7,396 nt of DNA, from contig JACETA010000039.1 of the NCBI GenBank assembly GCA_013911545.1, forward strand, positions 1 to 7,396. The letters run 5' to 3'. This document shows positions 1 to 6,289 of the stretch, one piece after another. Each line of letters begins with the position of its first letter. The stretch's first letter is position 1. Origin of the DNA: Chloroflexota bacterium (GTDB taxonomy: Bacteria > Chloroflexota > Dehalococcoidia > Lucifugimonadales > Lucifugimonadaceae). The position numbers and the translations under genes are program-made. The notes beneath the pieces are model-generated. The model worked only from the letters and a program-made list of their open reading frames with translations. It was not told the DNA's origin and ran no database searches.

Positions 1-1
1 A

Positions 2-244
2 AGTAGTTATATATATGGCATACCATCCGCAGTCGCAATTGCATCATACATAATTTATTCTATTGAGCCCCTTATAAATTCTTTTAAGGAAATAAAATAT
101 CTTTCTTTTTTTTATTTTTATAAAGGTAGTGATCCACTTAAAAATGGTTTCCACGAATGGCACTGGATTATATTTGTGCTGGTAAGTATTATATTTACTA
201 CTTTATCTTTATATTTTTGGAATTTGAGAGATATAGATACTTAA
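2..244 (+). CDS. ABC-2 type transporter permease subunit, C-terminal fragment
   Basis: This open frame enters from the left edge and gives the last 80 residues of a protein ending at a TAA stop; the start lies outside the window. Seen: a hydrophobic helix near the beginning (PSAVAIASYIIYSIEPL), a middle stretch SFFYFYKGSDPLKNG, a second helix with WHWIIFVLVSIIF, and a charged end WNLRDIDT. From family knowledge, ABC-2 type permeases such as the NosY-like group end in the same way: a loop with a 'PFYYYxGxDPLxNG'-like pattern, a last membrane helix and a short 'RRDI'-like cytoplasmic tail. The protein would form the membrane channel of an ABC exporter whose ATPase gene should lie upstream. The next gene starts 12 bases after the stop, so the lipoprotein is likely co-transcribed. 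The family call rests on the pattern only, because two thirds or more of the protein is missing. Confidence 0.62.
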   Translation, partial: SSYIYGIPSAVAIASYIIYSIEPLINSFKEIKYLSFFYFYKGSDPLKNGFHEWHWIIFVLVSIIFTTLSLYFWNLRDIDT

Positions 245-256
245 GGAATAGGGATT

Positions 257-796
257 ATGAAAAAAATTTTTTACTCGGTTTTTATTGTTGCGCTTTTGAT
301 TTCATGTGGTGAATCTGAAAGCAATCAAAAGCAATTAGAAATAATAACAGCTACAGAAAAAATATACTCTTTTGAAGATTTAACAAGTATGGGTTTTAAA
401 AAGAATAGAGAATATGATGTCGAAGAATTAACTGGTGCTTCAGAAGCTTATTTTGGTTTTTGGGGAATAAAAAGAAGTGAATCAAAAGATTATGAAATTA
501 GGTTTTATTCAAACCATTCAGATGCAGTAAATTTGGGAGAAAATTTGGCAATTGAAGTTAGTGGAAATGATGCAGTAATTGCAAAAGATGAAACCACATG
601 GAAAGAAGGAAGCAAAGATAGAAGGCAAGTTGGTGGTGGTGTAGACAAAGGGAGCCTGGGGCTGCAGGCAACAGGCATATTTCCTAAATATGGCAATTAT
701 ATAATTTATGGAAATATGGTTATTTTGTGTGAAGGCCAGGAAGGTATTGCCCTTGAGACTTGCTGGGACCTAATAAATGCTCTTGAACCTCAATAA
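257..796 (+). CDS. Uncharacterised lipoprotein with two C-terminal cysteines
   Basis: A 179-residue protein with a classic lipoprotein signal: MKK, a hydrophobic stretch IFYSVFIVALLIS, and the lipobox L14-I-S-C17. Signal peptidase II should cut before Cys17, which would be lipidated. Residue 18 is Gly rather than Asp, so outer-membrane sorting by Lol is plausible. The start is supported by a purine-rich AAGGAATAGGGA upstream of the ATG. The mature part (18-179) is mixed polar with no membrane helix. Noticeable segments are a DYEIRFY strand (about 78-84), WKEGSKDRR (115-123), a Gly-rich turn (125-128), KYGNYIIYGNMVILCEG (144-160) and ALETCWDLINAL (165-176). The last two carry Cys158 and Cys169, which could form a disulfide in the periplasm. 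I recognise no named family and assign no function. It follows an ABC permease by 12 bases and its end overlaps the alkyltransferase gene by 20 bases, so it is probably one member of that operon. Whether it serves the ABC exporter is a guess. Confidence 0.85.
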   Translation: MKKIFYSVFIVALLISCGESESNQKQLEIITATEKIYSFEDLTSMGFKKNREYDVEELTGASEAYFGFWGIKRSESKDYEIRFYSNHSDAVNLGENLAIEVSGNDAVIAKDETTWKEGSKDRRQVGGGVDKGSLGLQATGIFPKYGNYIIYGNMVILCEGQEGIALETCWDLINALEPQ

Positions 797-1067
797 TTTA
801 AAAGGTACAGAATTTCAAAAAAAAGTATGGAAAGAAATTCTTAAAATTCCAAAAGGACAAACAAGAACTTATAAAGATATAGCTTTATCAATTGGGTCGC
901 CAAAATCATATAGAGCGGTTGCTAATGCTTGCGGAAAAAATCCTCTTCCAGTAACCATACCGTGTCACAGAGTGGTTAAATCTGATGGATCTATTGGTGG
1001 ATATAGCGCAAAAGGCGGAGTTGAAAAAAAGAAGATCCTTCTATCAGGCGAGACTAATGAAAAGTAA
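777..1067 (+). CDS. Minimal O6-alkylguanine-DNA alkyltransferase (MGMT/Ogt C-terminal domain only)
   Basis: A 96-residue protein that is entirely the DNA-binding and alkyl-acceptor domain of methylated-DNA--protein-cysteine methyltransferases, the suicidal repair proteins that take the alkyl group off O6-alkylguanine. It starts GTEFQKKVWKEILKIPKG like the C-terminal domain of Ada. The active-site motif IPCHRVV puts the acceptor at Cys63, followed by His64. By alignment from memory with human MGMT, Tyr32, Arg46 (the base-flipping arginine finger in YRAVANAC), Asn55, Tyr76 and Glu92 match Tyr114, Arg128, Asn137, Tyr158 and Glu172. The N-terminal ribonuclease-H-like domain of normal Ogt/MGMT (proteins of roughly 160-210 residues) is absent, and a TAA directly before the ATG excludes an upstream extension in this frame. 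In size it resembles the alkyltransferase-like (ATL) proteins, but those carry Trp in place of the Cys. The start lies inside the lipoprotein gene (20-base overlap) with only a weak Shine-Dalgarno, so translation may be coupled. Family is certain; in vivo repair activity is inferred. Confidence 0.92.
   Translation: MLLNLNNLKGTEFQKKVWKEILKIPKGQTRTYKDIALSIGSPKSYRAVANACGKNPLPVTIPCHRVVKSDGSIGGYSAKGGVEKKKILLSGETNEK
1046..1052 (+). promoter_or_regulatory. Ribosome binding site supporting the DUF418 start at 1057
   Basis: AGGCGAG lies 4 bases before the ATG at 1057, inside the end of the alkyltransferase gene. It is an imperfect Shine-Dalgarno. It favours ATG 1057 over the in-frame ATG at 985, which would add 24 charged residues not expected in DUF418 proteins. 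Confidence 0.45.
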
Positions 1068-2202
1068 CAACAGGATTACAAATTTAGATTTTATTAGAGG
1101 TATTTCAGTGCTAGGCATTCTTATAATGAACAGTTTAAGTTTTTCTCTTCCATTCTCAGCTTATTTTAATCACCCTTCTGCCGCAGTAGATGGAACTATT
1201 GATTGGGTTCTTGTTTTTATTTCTGAAATTTTTGTCTCCCAAAAAATGATGGGGTTATTTTCAGTACTTTTCGGTGCAGGGATTGTTATTTTTATAGATT
1301 CAGCAAATAAAAAAAATTATAAAAGACCTCGATTATTAAGTATCTGGAGGAATTCCTTGCTTTTTTTATTCGGTATTTTTCATGCACTTTTATGGGACGG
1401 AGATATTCTAAGAATTTATGGAATATCAGCAATTTTAATTATATTTTTATATAAAAAAAATATTAAATTGTTGGTCATTTTAAGTTTATTTTTTACACTT
1501 TTTGGATCAATAATTGCTTATCCATGGCAAGGCTTTTTTGATAGTGAAGGAAATTTAATTTTATCTGAAGCAAATATAAATATATGGCCAGATAAGCTTG
1601 GGTTATCATCATACTGGTTTCCAGAAGCAAAGATGAAAGGGGAAGCAATATATTCATATTTTGGATTAGATGCTACGTTCCGGGCAATAGGAATGATGTT
1701 GTTAGGTGTAATTCTATTTAGATCAAAAGTATTATTTGGAAACCTTGACATTAAGATTTATAAAAAAATGACCTTTTTTGGGTTAGCGTTAGGTATTCCC
1801 TTAGGCATTCTAAGTCTTTTATGGCTTGGGTTAAATAACTACAGTCCAGATTTAGCAATAATTGGGTTTATTCCAAATAAGCTAGGAATTATACCAATGA
1901 CAATTGCATATATTGGAATGCTATCAATTCTAAATAAAAAGCTTTCATCTAAAGTAGCTTCGTACATTAGGGCATGCGGAAGAATGGCTTTTACAAACTA
2001 CATAACACAAACTTTATTTTGCTACATTGTTCTAAATATTTTTTTTAAAGATGTAGAAATAACCAGAAAAGAAATTTTTATATTTGTTTTAATAATTTGG
2101 GCAATTCAGTTAATTTGGTCAAAATATTGGTTAGATAAATTTAAATATGGTCCCCTAGAATTTATATGGAGAAAGTTAACGTATTATAATGAGCGTTCTT
2201 AA
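1057..2202 (+). CDS. DUF418 family (YeiB-like) polytopic membrane protein
   Basis: A 381-residue inner-membrane protein with many hydrophobic helices (about eight to ten by eye). The N-terminus RITNLDFIRGISVLGILIMN (residues 6-25) is the hallmark opening of DUF418 proteins. It is followed by QKMMGLFSVLFGAGI and LLFLFGIFHALLWDGDILRI, also typical. The C-terminal DUF418 domain shows GRMAFTNYITQTLFC (about 308-322) and the closing motif YGPLEFIWRKLTY (about 364-376), which marks a full-length protein. DUF418/YeiB proteins are distantly related to membrane acyltransferases such as heparan-alpha-glucosaminide N-acetyltransferase. Their own reaction is not established, so a role in acylating an envelope molecule or small molecule is only a family-level guess. 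I chose ATG 1057 because the family motif begins five residues later and AGGCGAG precedes it. The frame stays open back to an ATG at 985, but that would overlap the alkyltransferase gene by 83 bases. With the chosen start the overlap is 11 bases, suggesting coupled translation. Confidence 0.9.
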   Translation: MKSNNRITNLDFIRGISVLGILIMNSLSFSLPFSAYFNHPSAAVDGTIDWVLVFISEIFVSQKMMGLFSVLFGAGIVIFIDSANKKNYKRPRLLSIWRNSLLFLFGIFHALLWDGDILRIYGISAILIIFLYKKNIKLLVILSLFFTLFGSIIAYPWQGFFDSEGNLILSEANINIWPDKLGLSSYWFPEAKMKGEAIYSYFGLDATFRAIGMMLLGVILFRSKVLFGNLDIKIYKKMTFFGLALGIPLGILSLLWLGLNNYSPDLAIIGFIPNKLGIIPMTIAYIGMLSILNKKLSSKVASYIRACGRMAFTNYITQTLFCYIVLNIFFKDVEITRKEIFIFVLIIWAIQLIWSKYWLDKFKYGPLEFIWRKLTYYNERS

Positions 2203-2259
2203 TATAACTTATTGAGTCATATCTTACTTTTCATTTTAGATATATAGTTAAAAATATAT

Positions 2260-3465
2260 ATGACTTTCTTAAAATCAACTTTTCATTCTTTTAAGGACCC
2301 TTCATTTAGAATTTATTTTATTGGTCTTTTATTTATGATGGCTTCTGTGAATATGCAATTTGTAGCAAGAAGTCAGTTGGCTTATGACCTCACAAAGTCT
2401 CCGCTGGCTGTTGGGATTGTAGGGTCTGGTTTTGCGCCTCCTATATTACTTCTATCAATTTTTGGAGGCTCAATTTCTGATCAATTTGATAAGAAAAAGA
2501 TTATACAGCTCGGTCAGCTTGGGATGGTTATTTTAGCATCAATAATTGCTATCTCAATTTTTTTAGAGATAGTCACAATTTATCATTTAATAGTTGCGTC
2601 AGTTGCTCAGGGAATTATGTGGGCTTTCCTTGTCCCTGCAAGGCAGTCATTAATACCTGATCTTGTTGAAAAAAAATTAACTGTTAATGCAATTGCTCTT
2701 AGTGGTTCCGGGATGGCTTTAATGACTTTTCTAGGGCCAGGCATTGGGGGATTTTTATATGAATTGTTTGGCCCTGGGTTCGTTTATATTTTTATTTGTT
2801 TGCTTTTCGTTGCAGCATTAATATCTAATCAATTCCTACCTAATACATTTGTTGGCTCTAAAAAAAATGATTCTAGGGTTAAACAAATTAAGGAAGGAAT
2901 CGTTTACATTAAAAAAAATAATATTCTGACATGGTTACTATTAATAGCTATGATTACAACTATATTAACTATGCCACTTAGGAACCTCATGCCTGTTCTT
3001 ATGGACGAACTTTTTTCGAAGGGGGCTGATGCGGTTGGCTTGATGCTTAGCATAATTGGTTTAGGGTCACTTGTAGGATCATTAGTTTTTGCTGGATTAA
3101 AAAAGGGTGTTAGAGGCTTCGCCTTAATAGGTTCTCTTCTTATTTCTGGGATTGCAATTCTTATTACATCTTTATCAGGAATATTTATCCTAATATTACT
3201 GATGATGTTTTTTATTGGCATTGGAGATGCGGGTAGAAGATCACTTAACAATGCCTTACTTATGGAAGAAGCAGATCCTGAATATAGGGGGAGAGTGAAC
3301 GGAGTTTATACCATGAATTTTGGACTCATGCCCTTAGGTACAATTCCTATAGCTGCTATAGCATCTGTATATGGCATTGATATAGCTTTTCTTGGATCTT
3401 CATTATTATTGATAATATTTGCTTTGTCGTGTTTTATTTTTGCTAAAAAAATAAGAATTTTATAA
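2260..3465 (+). CDS. MFS transporter, MFS_3 / EntS-like exporter family
   Basis: A 401-residue inner-membrane protein with a 12-helix major facilitator layout. The opening, SFHSFKDPSFRIYFIGLLF then QLAYDLTKSPLAVGIV (residues about 39-54), is characteristic of the MFS_3 family that includes the enterobactin exporter EntS. The helix 2-3 loop carries the MFS signature as GGSISDQFDKKK (69-80, with Asp74 and a basic cluster). PARQSLIPDLVEKKLTVNAI (126-145) and, in the second half, DPEYRGRVNGVYTMNFGLMP (about 339-358) are further family marks. Such proteins export small molecules, for example siderophores or drugs, by proton antiport; the substrate cannot be inferred. The start is forced: a TAG in frame at 2245 and no other start codon before 2260. 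Yet no Shine-Dalgarno precedes it, only AT-rich sequence. It lies 57 bases after the DUF418 gene and 26 before a second, unrelated MFS gene, so the two transporters are probably co-transcribed. Confidence 0.9.
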   Translation: MTFLKSTFHSFKDPSFRIYFIGLLFMMASVNMQFVARSQLAYDLTKSPLAVGIVGSGFAPPILLLSIFGGSISDQFDKKKIIQLGQLGMVILASIIAISIFLEIVTIYHLIVASVAQGIMWAFLVPARQSLIPDLVEKKLTVNAIALSGSGMALMTFLGPGIGGFLYELFGPGFVYIFICLLFVAALISNQFLPNTFVGSKKNDSRVKQIKEGIVYIKKNNILTWLLLIAMITTILTMPLRNLMPVLMDELFSKGADAVGLMLSIIGLGSLVGSLVFAGLKKGVRGFALIGSLLISGIAILITSLSGIFILILLMMFFIGIGDAGRRSLNNALLMEEADPEYRGRVNGVYTMNFGLMPLGTIPIAAIASVYGIDIAFLGSSLLLIIFALSCFIFAKKIRIL

Positions 3466-3491
3466 TTTAAAAAAACTCAAGAAAGGAAAAT

Positions 3492-4904
3492 ATGGAGTAC
3501 AAATGGAAAGCATTTACTGTAGTTGCTTTATCTTTATTTGTAATGGTGATGGATGCTTCAGCATTAAATGTGATACTTCCACAAATAGCTGAAGATTTTG
3601 AAGTTAGTCTTGGAACGGTCTCTTGGGTAACAATTATTGGAGGGTTGGCAATAAGTAGCACTCTACTGCCTTTAGGAAAGCTTGCAGATATTACTGGAAG
3701 AAGAAAAATACAATTAATTGGGATGTCATTATTTGCCCTAGGAACAATAATATGTTTTTTTTCTGCAAATATTTCTACTTTACTAATTGGAAGAATAGTA
3801 GGCTCTATTGGGTCATCCATGTTACAGGCTGTGACCATGGCTATTGTTCTAGCTGTATTTCCATCTAATGAAAAAGGCAGAGGCCTCGGAATGATTACTT
3901 TTGCGGTTGGAATAGGAGGAATAGCTGGGCCTTTATTGGGGAGCCAGATAACAGAATTTTTTGGTTGGAAATATATTTTCTTAGTTATGTTTTTTCCGAC
4001 AATAATTGGATTCATTATGGCAATTTATATTTTAAAAGATGACCTAATTGGTTCTTCGAAAGACATGAAACTGAAGTATGATTTTAAAGGGGCGATTTAT
4101 TCAGCATTATTTATAATTCTTATCATATTAAACATTTCAAACCCTTTTAATTTTTCATATTTTTCAGCAATATACTGGATAATTTGGATAATAAGTATTT
4201 CTTTAATTTATTTATTTATTAAATCCCAAATTAAAAATAAAAACCCGATGTTTAATTTGAAACTTTTTTTGAATTGGAGATTTTCTTTTGCGATTTTAGC
4301 AAGACTATTTGGGTTTACTTCTAATGGCCCTTTTTGGTTCATAATCCCCTTTTATGCAACTATAGTTCTAAAATATTCGGTTGGAATGACAGGTATATTA
4401 ATATTTTTAAATGCATTAGGAATGTCGGTAGCAGGAAGCATTGCTGGAAGACTATCTGACAAATTTGGAACAATAAAATTTATAATAACTGGCCTTACTC
4501 TTCTTTCTATAACTTGGTTACTTTTTATTGTTGCGGGAAACGATTCCCCAAGAGAATATATTTTACTGTTATCGCTTATTAATGGAATTTCAAATGGGCT
4601 TTGGATGGCACCAAACACTAGCGAAACATTAGAAAAAATTTCAACTGAATACCAAGGTTTAATAAGTGCTTTTAATGCCTTAATAAGAAATATAGGCAGT
4701 GTAATGGGTATTTCAGTATCAACAATTTTAATTACTTCAGTTTTAATTTCTAACGGATTAAATGTACAAATAGGTGATCTAATAAATGGGTCTAAATCGG
4801 AAATAAAAATACTAACTGATGCAATGAATTACTCTTTTATTGTTTCTGCTGGTTTTGGGATTTTAGCAATAATTCTTAGTTTGGTTGGAAAAATAAGAAA
4901 TTAG
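3492..4904 (+). CDS. MFS transporter, DHA2 (14-helix) drug:H+ antiporter family
   Basis: A 470-residue, very hydrophobic protein, the usual length for 14-helix DHA2 antiporters (EmrB, QacA type). Helix 1 carries VMVMDASALNVILPQIAEDF (residues 17-36), matching the family's 'LDxTIVNVALP' motif with the membrane acid Asp21. The helix 2-3 loop gives LGKLADITGRRK (61-72), the MFS motif A. Motif B is represented by LLIGRIVGSIGSSM with Arg101, and the antiporter motif C by AVGIGGIAGPLLG (138-150). SGWA-like pairing is not used; FFGWKYIFLV (156-165) follows motif C as usual in DHA2. A second motif-A-like loop, GRLSDKFG, sits in the later half. The role would be proton-driven efflux of lipophilic or cationic compounds. 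Because no HlyD/EmrA-type adaptor gene is adjacent, it likely works alone at the inner membrane. AAAGGAAA just before the ATG is a good ribosome binding site. The stop codon lies one base from the rarA stop on the other strand. Confidence 0.92.
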   Translation: MEYKWKAFTVVALSLFVMVMDASALNVILPQIAEDFEVSLGTVSWVTIIGGLAISSTLLPLGKLADITGRRKIQLIGMSLFALGTIICFFSANISTLLIGRIVGSIGSSMLQAVTMAIVLAVFPSNEKGRGLGMITFAVGIGGIAGPLLGSQITEFFGWKYIFLVMFFPTIIGFIMAIYILKDDLIGSSKDMKLKYDFKGAIYSALFIILIILNISNPFNFSYFSAIYWIIWIISISLIYLFIKSQIKNKNPMFNLKLFLNWRFSFAILARLFGFTSNGPFWFIIPFYATIVLKYSVGMTGILIFLNALGMSVAGSIAGRLSDKFGTIKFIITGLTLLSITWLLFIVAGNDSPREYILLLSLINGISNGLWMAPNTSETLEKISTEYQGLISAFNALIRNIGSVMGISVSTILITSVLISNGLNVQIGDLINGSKSEIKILTDAMNYSFIVSAGFGILAIILSLVGKIRN

Positions 4905-4905
4905 T

Positions 4906-6225
4906 TCACTTTTCTTGTAGCCATAATTTCTCAAATCTCTCCCTTAGTTTTATTTCTTTACCTCTTGAATTTGGCTTATAAAAATCTTTATTAAATATTT
5001 TTTCTGGAAAATTATCCTTTTTAATAAAGCCATCTTTTGAGTCATGATCATATGTGTATCCATCTCCAATTCCAAATTCTTTGTCTATTGAAGTTTCAGC
5101 ATTCATTAAATGAACAGGAATATCACTTATTGGGTTAGAGTCAACTTCTTTTAAAGCAGAATTAATTGCTAAATAAGAAGAATTACTTTTTTCAGCAAGA
5201 CATAAATATATAGTTGCATTGGCCAATGGTATCCTGCCTTCCGGCATACCTATTTTATTGACTGATTCAAAAGCAGAGTTAGATATTAGCATTGCATTGG
5301 GATCTGCTAAACCTATATCTTCTGAAGCACTAATTATTAATCTTCTTGCAATAAACAACGGGTCTTCACCATTCCTTAACATTCTAGCTAAATAATATAT
5401 TGCGGCATTTGGATCAGAACCTCTTATTGATTTTATAAATGCCGAAATATGGCTGTAGTGATTATCACTTTGTTTGTCATAAATAAAATTGTTTTTCAGT
5501 AAGTCACTTATTGCATTTCTTGATATTAACTTTTTTTTATTAATTTCTTCAGATGACATAGCTGCGAGCTCAAGTGTATCTATAGCTTTCCTGGCATCTC
5601 CACCGCACCCTTTTGACAATAAATTAATTACATCTTCCTCAATAATTATGCTTGAATGATTAAGGTATTCAACTTTGTTATCTATTATTTTATTCAGAAT
5701 CTTATTAATTGATTTTTCATCATGCGGATTAAATTTAAAAATCTTCACTCTCGAAATTAAAGGATTAATTATCGAAAAACCCGGGTGCTCAGTAGTTGCG
5801 CCTATTAGAATCAGGATCCCTTCTTCAATTAAAGGCAGTAAAGAATCTTGCTGGCTTTTTGAAAATCTATGTATTTCATCGAGAAACAATATAGTTTTTT
5901 TTGAAGAAGAATTTTTTTGAAATATAATTTCATCAGAAATTTTTCTTATGTCAGCCAAGCCAGAAGAAACTGCAGATAGGGATTTAAAATTCATATTAGA
6001 TTTATCGGCTATTATTTTAGCAAGGGTTGTTTTTCCTGTGCCAGGTGGCCCCCAAAAAATCATTGATGGTATTGTTCCATTTTGTATAAGATTATATAAA
6101 GATTTTCCTTCTCCTAATATATGCTCCTGTCCTATAAATTCATCTATATTTTTTGGTCTCATCCTTGATGATAAAGGAGATGATAAAAGAGATTCTTTCC
6201 TACCTGTATATTCAAATAAATCCAT
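4906..6225 (-). CDS. rarA: Replication-associated recombination protein RarA (MgsA/WRNIP1 family AAA+ ATPase)
   Basis: A 439-residue protein, close to the roughly 447 of E. coli RarA and collinear to the end. RarA is a tetrameric DNA-stimulated ATPase acting at stalled replication forks and single-stranded DNA ends. The N-terminus RMRPKNIDEFIGQEHILGEG is typical. Walker A is GPPGTGKTT (59-67, Lys65) and Walker B ILFLDEIHRF (112-121, Asp116/Glu117), followed by SKSQQDSLLPLIEEG. The sensor-1 segment reads GATTEHPGF (142-150), the arginine finger is Arg159 in LISR, and sensor 2 is GGDARKAIDTLE with Arg212. The C-terminal tetramerisation part contains GSDPNAAIYYLARMLRNGED and SEDIGLADPNA, and the tail ends as in the family (GYTYDHD, FYKPNSRG, LRERFEKLW). 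Oddity: the family motif is normally GATTENPSFE, so His147 replaces Asn and Gly149 replaces Ser. There is no Shine-Dalgarno, and a TATAAT box lies 7 bases before the ATG. The usual proteobacterial neighbours lolA and serS are not seen here. Confidence 0.97.
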   Translation of the reverse strand: MDLFEYTGRKESLLSSPLSSRMRPKNIDEFIGQEHILGEGKSLYNLIQNGTIPSMIFWGPPGTGKTTLAKIIADKSNMNFKSLSAVSSGLADIRKISDEIIFQKNSSSKKTILFLDEIHRFSKSQQDSLLPLIEEGILILIGATTEHPGFSIINPLISRVKIFKFNPHDEKSINKILNKIIDNKVEYLNHSSIIIEEDVINLLSKGCGGDARKAIDTLELAAMSSEEINKKKLISRNAISDLLKNNFIYDKQSDNHYSHISAFIKSIRGSDPNAAIYYLARMLRNGEDPLFIARRLIISASEDIGLADPNAMLISNSAFESVNKIGMPEGRIPLANATIYLCLAEKSNSSYLAINSALKEVDSNPISDIPVHLMNAETSIDKEFGIGDGYTYDHDSKDGFIKKDNFPEKIFNKDFYKPNSRGKEIKLRERFEKLWLQEK

Positions 6226-6232
6226 TAAATAA

Positions 6233-6238
6233 ATTATA
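6233..6238 (-). promoter_or_regulatory. Candidate -10 box for rarA, possibly leaderless
   Basis: On the minus strand this reads TATAAT, a perfect -10 hexamer, ending 7 bases before the rarA ATG. Transcription would then start at or about one base before the start codon. No good -35 is found at 16-18 bases (the best at 18 is TTATCT, 3 of 6), and the region is AT-rich, so chance matches are likely. Confidence 0.35.
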
Positions 6239-6251
6239 TATTAATAACTTA

Positions 6252-6280
6252 TTCAAAGATAACGGCTGATGTCATACAAT
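6252..6280 (+). promoter_or_regulatory. Candidate promoter for the 59-aa membrane/coiled-coil gene
   Basis: TTCAAA (6252-6257, 4 of 6 to the -35 consensus) and TACAAT (6275-6280, 5 of 6 to the -10) are separated by 17 bases. The start codon at 6290 begins 9 bases after the -10 box, giving a predicted leader of only about 3 bases. It lies back to back with the rarA -10 box. Confidence 0.35.
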
Positions 6281-6289
6281 TGTTTTTAA

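Noticed and set aside
985..1056. N-terminal extension of the DUF418 gene from the ATG at 985
   Set aside because: It adds 24 charged residues before the family's normal opening motif and would overlap the alkyltransferase by 83 bases, including codons just after its active site. ATG 1057 has a ribosome binding site and fits the family length.
777..1067. Alkyltransferase-like (ATL) protein instead of an alkyltransferase
   Set aside because: ATL proteins have Trp in the PxHR motif; here the codon at 963-965 is TGT, giving Cys, so the acceptor residue is present.
777..1067. Alkyltransferase gene as a truncated pseudogene
   Set aside because: The domain is intact from start to end with all aligned key residues, and the missing N-terminal part leaves no remnant in the upstream frames, which code for the lipoprotein.
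2212..2241. Promoter TTGAGT / TTAGAT before the MFS_3 gene
   Set aside because: The 18-base spacing is acceptable, but the -10 matches only 3 of 6 bases in very AT-rich DNA. The gene may simply be read through from DUF418.
2904..3251. 115-codon open frame on the minus strand
   Set aside because: Antisense shadow of the MFS_3 gene, without a ribosome binding site or recognisable motif.
3467..4015. 182-codon open frame on the minus strand
   Set aside because: It lies antisense to the DHA2 gene, which has clear family motifs. The translation is proline/isoleucine-rich with no domain, as expected from the complement of a membrane-protein gene.
4895..4916. Possible bidirectional terminator hairpin, AAGAAA paired with TTTCTT
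   Set aside because: The six-base stem has only one G-C pair, the loop is ten bases and no T-run follows on either strand, so it is too weak to call.
5948..6232. 94-codon open frame on the plus strand
   Set aside because: Antisense to the N-terminal and Walker A region of rarA, whose identity is certain; it is the complement of conserved rarA codons.
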